A DNA stretch of 11,919 nucleotides from Sulfurovum sp. (GTDB lineage Bacteria; Campylobacterota; Campylobacteria; Campylobacterales; Sulfurovaceae): contig JAMONG010000123.1 of assembly GCA_027066595.1 (NCBI GenBank), forward strand, positions 1-11,919. Reading direction: 5' to 3'. Position numbers and translations under genes: made by a program. Within the stretch, counting starts at the first letter, position 1. Each line of letters starts with the position of its first letter. The notes beneath the pieces are model-generated. The model worked only from the letters and a program-made list of their open reading frames with translations, made no database searches and was not told the origin of the DNA. Below are positions 6,434 to 11,919 of the stretch, in pieces.

Positions 6434-6460
6434 AAAAGTATGTCATATTGACATACTTTT
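6434..6460 (-). terminator. Perfect 12-bp inverted repeat; queF terminator, probably bidirectional
   Basis: AAAAGTATGTCA (6434-6445) and TGACATACTTTT (6449-6460) are exact inverted repeats with a three-base spacer. The repeat begins directly after the queF TAA (minus strand). Read on that strand, the hairpin is followed by TTTTATCTTTTTT, as in a Rho-independent terminator. On the plus strand a T-rich run (6457-6469) follows it as well, so it could also stop read-through from the left. The stem core is only moderately GC. The same dyad lies upstream of the HTH gene and has the look of an operator, so a second role is possible. Confidence 0.65.
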
Positions 6461-6838
6461 TTAATTTTTGCTACTATCTATCTCTATAATTGTATGGACA
6501 TTCCCTCTAGGGTTAAAGTCAGCGGTGAGTTTCATAGACTTAGGTTTAAGTTTAGAGTAGAGTGCATCATAGATTTCATTGGCTGCATTTTCATGAGAGA
6601 TATGTCTGTACATAAATGAATTAATGTAGAGTTTCAAAGCTTTAAGTTCAATGACTGCTTCATTAGGTTCATAGGAGAGCTTTAGCGTAGCAAAATCGGG
6701 ATAACCTGAACGGGGACAAAGACACATAAACTCTGGAAGTTCTATGTTAATCGTATAGTTTTTGGTATGCTCATTTGGCCAAAAATTCTCTTCTGCATCT
6801 ATATTAAAATCTTGTATCTCTTTTTCACCGTATTTCAT
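6461..6838 (-). CDS. queF: NADPH-dependent 7-cyano-7-deazaguanine reductase QueF
   Basis: Cytoplasmic tunnel-fold enzyme that reduces the nitrile of preQ0 to the aminomethyl of preQ1, a step toward queuosine at the tRNA wobble position. The 125-residue length fits the short, single-domain (Bacillus-type) form. Visible motifs: catalytic C41 and proton donor D48 in LCPRSGYPDFA (40-50), the QueF motif ELKALKLYINSF (64-75), HE at 82-83 for substrate binding, and DFNPRGNV (107-114). The spacings C41-D48 and C41-E83 match those of the Bacillus subtilis enzyme (C55, D62, E97). The ATG is preceded by AAAGGA six to seven bases upstream, and only nine bases separate it from the upstream gene's stop, so it is co-transcribed as the last gene of the gyrB unit. 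No other queuosine gene is in the window. Confidence 0.95.
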   Translation of the reverse strand: MKYGEKEIQDFNIDAEENFWPNEHTKNYTINIELPEFMCLCPRSGYPDFATLKLSYEPNEAVIELKALKLYINSFMYRHISHENAANEIYDALYSKLKPKSMKLTADFNPRGNVHTIIEIDSSKN

Positions 6839-6847
6839 CTGTTTCCT

Positions 6848-8272
6848 TTAGTTATATCTTTTTATAAGTTCTGTTTCATCAATAGGTTTACTAATCCCAA
6901 ACCCTTGTATGTAGTGTATACCCAATGCACGAAGTTTCTTTTTTTGTTCATCATTGTCTACCCATTTAGCTACAGTTTTAACCTGTAAGTCTTTAGACAT
7001 CTTGATAAGTGAACTTAGCATCGCATAGTTTGTCTCTTCATTAAGATGAGTAACATAATCTCTATCAAATTGCACCATATCAAACTTAAAATGTTTCATA
7101 TACTCCATCGAAGCATTAGAGGAACCAAAGTTGTCTATACAGATACGTAAGCCCTGTGCCCTAAAGCGTTTTAATGTCTTAAGGTAACTACTGAGATCAT
7201 GGTGTGTTTTACGTTCATAGAGTTGTATAATGAGACGCGAAGCATCAATCCCTGATTGTTCAATATAGTTAAAAACCTTATTTTGAAAGTTCTTGTCTCT
7301 AAATGAAAAAGGAGAGAGGTTAAAAGTAAATGATATCTCTTTATCGACGAGGGGAAGTAAATCTATGACATGTGTTATGAGCGTGTAGTCATACTCTCTT
7401 CCTAGCCCTAATCGGTTTACAATGGGTAAAAAAATACGAGGTAAAATGTCACTGTTAAATTCAGACTTTAACTTAATAGCAATTTCATAAATATCAATGG
7501 TATCTGTATGTGTATTGAGTAGTGGACGAAAAGAGAGAAGAAGACTCTTTTTTTGAATGGCTGTTATAACACAATTTTCAATCGTAGAGAGTTCTTTTGC
7601 ATCCCTAATACTCTCTTCAGTTTTAACTATTTTTCCTACTGATTGACTTGCTATAATATCTCTAAGTTGCATAATATTTTTATCAAAATCATCATTGGTA
7701 TCGGTGATAATAGCAAACTTATAATCTATATCCATTTCGTTGATACTTTTATTTTCTTCGACCATTTTTTCCAATAGTATATGAATATTTTCAAATTTAT
7801 CACTAATAGCAATGAGAAACTCTGAACCCCTACTTCTTCCTATAAGTACATCATTGAGTCCATGTTGTTTAAACAGAATATTTAGTTTTCGCGTGATAGT
7901 ATAAAGAAGCATATCAACTTGCTCGGAACTATAATTTTCATTAAGTGATTGTAAGTTTTCAATATTAATACAGGCTAAAATTTTGGGTTTATAGTACGGA
8001 AGTCTTTGTAAAAAAGCTTTTTTGTTAAAGCCCTGAGTGGTTTGATCTATAATTGTCTCTTGGACAGAGAGGTTCATTAGAAAATAGATAAAATAAATAG
8101 CAATAAAGGTAATAGCAATGAGTAAGATACCATCTTTGGTATTGAAAGTAATCTCTTCGGTTTTATCAATGGTCGTAAAAAAGACTAAAAAAACAAGAAG
8201 AAGTACAGGTATCCCTGCCCTTAAAGCAAGCGAAAATCGTCTACCACGTTCTTCTTTTTGAGAGACTAGCAC
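6848..8272 (-). CDS. Degenerate GGDEF-EAL membrane protein, probably catalytically inactive
   Basis: A 474-residue protein with a basic N-terminus, two membrane segments (about 19-34 and 49-67) joined by a short 14-residue periplasmic loop, then a GGDEF-like domain (about 80-220) and an EAL-like domain (about 230-472). Key sites are lost. GGDEF is RGSEF (148-152) and the DxD metal site reads NIE (103-105). EAL is EIA (263-265), the E of LEITES is Q350, the DD pair is DN (380-381) with GTGYSS changed to GSSNAS, and AEGVE reads AKWVD (435-439). Neither synthesis nor hydrolysis of c-di-GMP is expected. Proteins of this kind act as receptors or protein/RNA-binding adaptors (LapD and CsrD are examples), though the loop is too short for a LapD-like sensor. 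The start is GTG at 8272, sharing its first base with the gyrB stop (TAGTG), and no other in-frame start exists before residue 66. It is therefore coupled to gyrB, with queF nine bases downstream. Confidence 0.85.
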   Translation of the reverse strand: MLVSQKEERGRRFSLALRAGIPVLLLVFLVFFTTIDKTEEITFNTKDGILLIAITFIAIYFIYFLMNLSVQETIIDQTTQGFNKKAFLQRLPYYKPKILACINIENLQSLNENYSSEQVDMLLYTITRKLNILFKQHGLNDVLIGRSRGSEFLIAISDKFENIHILLEKMVEENKSINEMDIDYKFAIITDTNDDFDKNIMQLRDIIASQSVGKIVKTEESIRDAKELSTIENCVITAIQKKSLLLSFRPLLNTHTDTIDIYEIAIKLKSEFNSDILPRIFLPIVNRLGLGREYDYTLITHVIDLLPLVDKEISFTFNLSPFSFRDKNFQNKVFNYIEQSGIDASRLIIQLYERKTHHDLSSYLKTLKRFRAQGLRICIDNFGSSNASMEYMKHFKFDMVQFDRDYVTHLNEETNYAMLSSLIKMSKDLQVKTVAKWVDNDEQKKKLRALGIHYIQGFGISKPIDETELIKRYN

Positions 8273-10587
8273 TAGACATCCAAGTGTTTTACATCTTTAG
8301 CATGGCTCTCAATGTAGTTTCTTCTTGGTTCTACTTCATCTCCCATAAAGAGTACAAAAGTGTTAGCTGCCTCTTCATCATCACCAATTTTAACTTGTAA
8401 GAGTCTTCTGTTTTCTGGGGTCATAGTGGTTTCCCAAAGTTGTTCTGGGTTCATTTCTCCTAGACCTTTGTATCTCTGAATGTAAGCACCTTTTTTAGCA
8501 CTAGATTCAACAAGTTCAAAGAGTTCAAGCAAGTCTTGGTCTTTAAATTCATCAGTAATGTGTTCTTGTATCTTTTGGTTAATATGTATCGCTTCATTGT
8601 AATGAGGGTTAGTAAAGAGAATATCATCGACTATAAGTTCTTCTAGACCATCTTTTGTTTGTACAAAGAGATGTATCACATCATCTGTAACCGTTTTGTT
8701 TAATATGTTGTACCCTAAATTTTCGATGTACTCCTCAATGATTTTAGCCAATGCTTTGTTATCCGTTCCTACAACATCAGGGTTTTCAATCATATAACGA
8801 AGTACTTCAGGTAGTGCAAAACGTTTCTCTATCTCTTTGAGTGTCATACGGTAGTAGGCTACAAGTTTAAATAAATCTACTAAGTCAGCTTGTCCCATAG
8901 TGGTACTTTCTATTGCAGAGATACCATTTTCAATGAGGTAGTCATTGAGTGATTTTTCATCTTTGAGGTAAATCTCATTTTTACCTTTTTTATAACGGTA
9001 AAGTGGTGGTTGAGCAAGATACAAGTATCCTTTTTCAATCACAGGTTTTAAAAATCTATAGAAAAATGTCATAAGCAGTGTTTGAATGTGGCTACCATCA
9101 ACATCAGCATCGGTCATGATGATGACTTTGTGGTAACGGAGTTTATCTTCATTAAACTCTTCACCTATCCCACAGCCAAGTGCAGTAATCATATTTTTGA
9201 TTTCGTCAGATTTTAAAATTTTCTCTAAACGTGCTTTTTCAACATTTAAAATCTTACCTTTAAGAGGTAAAATCGCTTGAAACACTCTGTCACGTCCTTG
9301 TTTAGCAGAACCGCCAGCAGAGTCCCCTTCCACCAGATATATTTCTGAAAGTGCAGGGTCTTTACTTTGACAGTCAGCAAGTTTACCTGGCAATGTACCA
9401 ATACTCATAGAGTCTTTACGTTTTACAAGGTCCTTGGCACGTTTCGCAGCATCTCTACCACGAGCAGCTAAAAGTACTTGTGCCATAATGGCTTTAGCTT
9501 CTAGAGGATTTTCTTCAAGGTATTTGTTGAAGTTTTCAGAGAAAAACTTTTGAACAAGTGGTCTAACATAGCTAGAACCTAGCTTTCCTTTTGTTTGTCC
9601 TTCAAACTGTGGTTCAGGTACACGTACAGAGACTATGGCTATAAGCCCTTCTTTACAGTCATCACCAGTAATTTTAGTGTTTTTCTCTTTGGCATTAGCA
9701 TTTTTAGAGATATAAGATGCCATAGAACGTGTAAGCCCTGCCCTAAACCCTGCCTCATGTGTACCACCATCAGCTGTCTTAATGTTGTTTACAAAAGAGA
9801 GTGATTTTTCAGAGTCAGCATCGCAATACATAATGGCTATGTCTATCTCAATATCATCTGCTTTTCCTTGGAAAAACTGTGCATTTGAAAGAGGCTCTTT
9901 TGTGTTCATATCTTCTACAAATTGTTTGATACCACCAGCAAAATGAAATAGTTCTTTTGTACCATCACGCTCATCTCTAAAGTCAATAGTAATTTTTGGG
10001 TTCAAGTAACAAAGTTCCTTGAAACGTTTCATCAAAATTTCTTTTTGGAATTTAACAGATTCAGTGAAGATAGAATCATCAGGGAAAAATTCTACTTTAG
10101 TACCATGTTTGTTTGTTCTGTCACCAGTTACAAGTACATCAGTAGGAATACCCTCTTTAAAGCTTTGTGTATGTACTTCTTTGTCTTTAAAAACCGTAAG
10201 GTGAAGGTCTTTTGAAAGTGCATTTACAACAGAGACCCCAACCCCATGAAGTCCACCAGATACTTTGTAGGTATCTTTATCAAACTTACCACCTGCATGC
10301 AGAACCGTTAAAACGACAGTTGCTGCAGAAATTTTTTCAGTAGGATGCTCGGTAACAGGAATACCACGACCATTATCTTCGATAATCGCTGAACCCTCTT
10401 TAGTAAGTGTTACTTTGATGGTATCACAGTACCCTGCCATTGCTTCATCGATAGAGTTATCTACAACTTCGTAGACAAGGTGGTGAAGACCTTTTGTAGA
10501 GGTGTCACCAATGTACATTCCTGGTCTTTTTCTTACTGCTTCTAGTCCTTTGAGGACTTTAATATTACTAGCACCATATTCTGCCAT
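8272..10587 (-). CDS. gyrB: DNA gyrase subunit B
   Basis: ATPase subunit of the A2B2 type II topoisomerase that introduces negative supercoils. The 771 residues carry all standard parts. The GHKL ATPase has EVVDN (40-44, with catalytic E40 and Mg ligand N44), DNGRGIP (71-77), GGLHGVG (111-117) and the QTK loop (331-333). The TOPRIM domain has EGDSAGG (420-426) and DADVDG (493-498). The C-terminal block is YKGLGEMNPEQLWETTM (706-722), ending with RRNYIESHA. By counting from the E. coli protein, the coumarin-contact Arg136 position is Lys134 here. The ATG at 10587 has AAGGAAG six bases upstream. It is slightly shorter than E. coli GyrB (804), as in other bacteria lacking the gamma-proteobacterial insertion. 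Its stop overlaps the next gene's GTG by one base. It is set apart from dnaA and recF, which are not in this window. Confidence 0.98.
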   Translation of the reverse strand: MAEYGASNIKVLKGLEAVRKRPGMYIGDTSTKGLHHLVYEVVDNSIDEAMAGYCDTIKVTLTKEGSAIIEDNGRGIPVTEHPTEKISAATVVLTVLHAGGKFDKDTYKVSGGLHGVGVSVVNALSKDLHLTVFKDKEVHTQSFKEGIPTDVLVTGDRTNKHGTKVEFFPDDSIFTESVKFQKEILMKRFKELCYLNPKITIDFRDERDGTKELFHFAGGIKQFVEDMNTKEPLSNAQFFQGKADDIEIDIAIMYCDADSEKSLSFVNNIKTADGGTHEAGFRAGLTRSMASYISKNANAKEKNTKITGDDCKEGLIAIVSVRVPEPQFEGQTKGKLGSSYVRPLVQKFFSENFNKYLEENPLEAKAIMAQVLLAARGRDAAKRAKDLVKRKDSMSIGTLPGKLADCQSKDPALSEIYLVEGDSAGGSAKQGRDRVFQAILPLKGKILNVEKARLEKILKSDEIKNMITALGCGIGEEFNEDKLRYHKVIIMTDADVDGSHIQTLLMTFFYRFLKPVIEKGYLYLAQPPLYRYKKGKNEIYLKDEKSLNDYLIENGISAIESTTMGQADLVDLFKLVAYYRMTLKEIEKRFALPEVLRYMIENPDVVGTDNKALAKIIEEYIENLGYNILNKTVTDDVIHLFVQTKDGLEELIVDDILFTNPHYNEAIHINQKIQEHITDEFKDQDLLELFELVESSAKKGAYIQRYKGLGEMNPEQLWETTMTPENRRLLQVKIGDDEEAANTFVLFMGDEVEPRRNYIESHAKDVKHLDV

Positions 10588-10610
10588 TTTATACTTCCTT
10601 GGGTGGGTTT

Positions 10611-10616
10611 ATAATA
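10611..10616 (-). promoter_or_regulatory. Possible gyrB promoter
   Basis: On the minus strand TATTAT, in the context ACTATTATAA, lies 24 bp before the gyrB ATG. It would give a very short leader that still includes the AAGGAAG ribosome site. No clear -35 is present. An alternative is read-through from tsaD, since no terminator is visible in the 126-bp gap. Confidence 0.4.
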
Positions 10617-10661
10617 GTAATTATTTTATCTAAATTTGGCTTAGGAAAGAGGCGAATATCT

Positions 10662-10696
10662 TAATGAACTATACCTAATGAGCAATGCGTAATGAT
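10662..10696. repeat. Five in-register heptamers, consensus (T/C)AATGNN
   Basis: Read in steps of seven the sequence is TAATGAA, CTATACC, TAATGAG, CAATGCG, TAATGAT. Four of the five units share AATG in the same phase and the second is degenerate. It resembles the short tandemly repeated heptamers found between genes in some bacteria. It overlaps an inverted repeat AGCAAT/ATTGCT (10681-10686, 10695-10700) and lies between tsaD and the gyrB promoter. Confidence 0.45.
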
Positions 10697-10713
10697 TGCT
10701 ATAGATATGAGTA

Positions 10714-11727
10714 TTATAGTAACATACCTGATTGCTGTTTTTTGGTACTTTTAATATCAATTGTGTCAGGGTCTATAAATAGTTTTTTGTCATACGCTTC
10801 AAGGGCATACCGTCCTATCATCGCAGCATTGTCAGAACAGTATTTTAGAGGGGCTACGTGCATGGTTTTTCCAAACTCCTTGCAGAGTTTTTCATAGGCA
10901 TTTCGTATATATTTATTGGCTGATGCCCCTCCTACTATAGCAAAGTCTTTGATGTGCTCTTTGGCGAATATCTTTTTACTTTTTTGTAGCAGGTGAAGTT
11001 TAACTGCTTTTTGAAAAGAAGCACTTAAATCTGCTTTGTCTTGGTGAGACATATTTTCCTTACCTCCACAGGCTTCTACTTTAAGACGTACAGCATTTTT
11101 GAGTCCAGAGAGAGAAAAAGCGATGAGTGGAGAGTTCCGTAAAGGTACAGGTAAGTCAAATCTATCTTCATCTCCTTCCTGTGCAAGTGCTTCTATAAGT
11201 GGACCACCAGGGTAGCCAAGCCCCATCATCTTGGCACACTTATCAAAGCTTTCTCCTACGGAGTCATCCATACTTGTGGCAAGTATCTCCATATGTTCAA
11301 AACTCTCTACGCGTATCACCTGTGTATGCCCTCCAGAGATAAGAAGTACTAGTAAGGGTAGCGTAGACTCTTTTTCGATGAATAATGAGTAAATATGACC
11401 TTTTAAATGGTGAACAGGGATAAGTGGGATGTTGTTGAGTACGGCTAAAGTTTTTGCCATAGCGATACCTTCTAAGAGCGTTACCCCAAGTCCAGGTTGA
11501 TTGGTGACTGCTATGGCTTTAAGTTTATCAAAATAGGGTTTTGTCTCTCCCAGTATCTCGGGAAGAGCCACGGCGTGAAGACGAGAAGCAAGTTCAGGTA
11601 CTACACCACCATAACATGAGTGTTCTTTTTCTTGTGAGATTTTTTTATGGTAAACAAGCTTTTTTGTCTTGATATCAGTGATAGCTATGGAGCTATCATC
11701 ACATGAACTCTCTATACTTAAAATCAT
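10714..11727 (-). CDS. tsaD: tRNA N6-adenosine threonylcarbamoyltransferase TsaD
   Basis: Cytoplasmic ASKHA-fold, metal-dependent enzyme that, with TsaB and TsaE, transfers the threonylcarbamoyl group to A37 of ANN-decoding tRNAs (t6A). The 337 residues are the normal length. Visible motifs: N-terminal ILSIESSCDDSS (2-13), the metal-binding HHLKGH with H107 and H111 as ligands, SGGHTQ (131-136), DDSVGESFDK (154-163), GYPGGP (171-176), FSLSGLKNA (204-212), VGGASAN (265-271) and CSDNAAMIG (297-305), where D299 is the third metal ligand. The ATG at 11727 shares ATGA with the stop of the hydrolase gene before it, so the two are coupled. The ribosome site is weak. It is followed by a 126-bp gap before gyrB. 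TsaB and TsaE are not in the window. Confidence 0.97.
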   Translation of the reverse strand: MILSIESSCDDSSIAITDIKTKKLVYHKKISQEKEHSCYGGVVPELASRLHAVALPEILGETKPYFDKLKAIAVTNQPGLGVTLLEGIAMAKTLAVLNNIPLIPVHHLKGHIYSLFIEKESTLPLLVLLISGGHTQVIRVESFEHMEILATSMDDSVGESFDKCAKMMGLGYPGGPLIEALAQEGDEDRFDLPVPLRNSPLIAFSLSGLKNAVRLKVEACGGKENMSHQDKADLSASFQKAVKLHLLQKSKKIFAKEHIKDFAIVGGASANKYIRNAYEKLCKEFGKTMHVAPLKYCSDNAAMIGRYALEAYDKKLFIDPDTIDIKSTKKQQSGMLL

Positions 11728-11919
11728 TTTTTATCCATTACTAGTTTTTCGATATATTCCCACTTGCCATACCCAGAATCTGCATTGATATGCCCCGCAT
11801 TTTCTAACACAGTAAAAGATGCATTATATTGCTTGGCTATGCTTTGTGCTTCATCAAGTGCTACCCACGGGTCATCATCGGAGACAATCATATGCACTTC
11901 TTTTGCATGGATGTTTTTT
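11724..11919 (-). CDS. C-terminal part of an RBBP9/YdeN-like alpha/beta hydrolase
   Basis: Only the last 64 residues are in the window. The frame runs off the right edge and ends in TGA at 11726-11724, overlapping the tsaD ATG. The piece reads VHMIVSDDDPWVALDEAQ, then a strand VLENAGHINADSGYG, then KWEYIEKLV. That pattern fits the end of the RBBP9/YdeN serine hydrolase family: the acid residue in DDDPWV after a beta strand, and the catalytic His in AGHINA before SGYG. The nucleophile Ser (GxSxG) would lie outside the window. The substrate of these hydrolases is poorly known. The coupling to tsaD suggests one transcript. Confidence 0.75.
   Translation of the reverse strand, partial: KNIHAKEVHMIVSDDDPWVALDEAQSIAKQYNASFTVLENAGHINADSGYGKWEYIEKLVMDKK

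Noticed and set aside
6767..6988. Plus-strand reading frame across the queF start and the neighbouring gene's end
   Set aside because: It is antisense to two well-supported genes and its product is low-complexity hydrophobic sequence without a ribosome site.
10184..10187. GyrB substitution suggesting coumarin resistance
   Set aside because: I first aligned the E. coli Arg136 position to a Thr, but counting from E42/N46 and D73 places it at Lys134, a conservative change. No resistance claim is supported.
10685..10897. Plus-strand reading frame antisense to the tsaD 3' end
   Set aside because: It is a shadow of tsaD, with no family features. The other antisense frames at 1702-1890, 2568-2798, 9595-9804 and 10019-10204 were rejected for the same reason.
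1..11919. Defence island, prophage, integron or transposon
   Set aside because: No integrase, transposase, toxin-antitoxin pair, nuclease, phage structural gene, CRISPR repeat or attachment-site duplication was seen. The CI-like HTH and CatB-like genes alone do not support mobility.

Overview
This window looks like ordinary chromosome from a low-GC member of the Campylobacterota, probably close to Sulfurovum or Sulfurimonas. That placement is an inference from the protein style (GyrB, QueF, TsaD, a Tll0287/DUF3365-type haem sensor), the low GC, the AAGGA-type ribosome sites and the promoters that show a -10 but no clear -35. No database search was run. I see no rRNA, tRNA, CRISPR array, insertion sequence or integrase.

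Left part, plus strand (1-6142). The window opens with the lysine-rich 3' end of an unidentified gene (stop at 143). A 342-bp AT-rich gap follows, with an extended -10 promoter at its right end. Next come tenA and thiD, a stop/start-overlapping thiamin pyrimidine salvage pair. A DEAD-box RNA helicase that starts on TTG follows, and it overlaps a CatB/xenobiotic-type hexapeptide acetyltransferase gene by 8 bp. After a 252-bp gap with its own promoter and a 5' hairpin comes a 684-residue membrane c-di-GMP enzyme. It has a periplasmic sensor with a CxxCH haem c motif and apparently intact GGDEF and EAL domains.

Right part, minus strand (6139-11919). In transcription order this holds the 3' part of an RBBP9/YdeN-like hydrolase, tsaD (ATGA overlap), a 126-bp gap with a heptamer-like repeat and the gyrB promoter, gyrB, a degenerate GGDEF-EAL membrane protein (TAGTG overlap with gyrB), and queF. 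A perfect 12-bp dyad with T-rich flanks closes this unit and probably acts as a terminator in both directions. A 78-residue CI-repressor-like helix-turn-helix gene sits between that dyad and the convergent c-di-GMP enzyme gene. Their stop codons share a single CTAG.

Functional themes are thiamin salvage (TenA makes hydroxymethylpyrimidine, ThiD phosphorylates it), tRNA modification (TsaD for t6A, QueF for queuosine), DNA supercoiling (GyrB), and c-di-GMP signalling. The signalling theme is a probable active enzyme facing a probable catalytically dead relative, with a small orphan regulator between them. That c-di-GMP/HTH segment (about 4.0-8.3 kb) is the least ordinary part of the window. I do not see a clearly new defence or mobile system.
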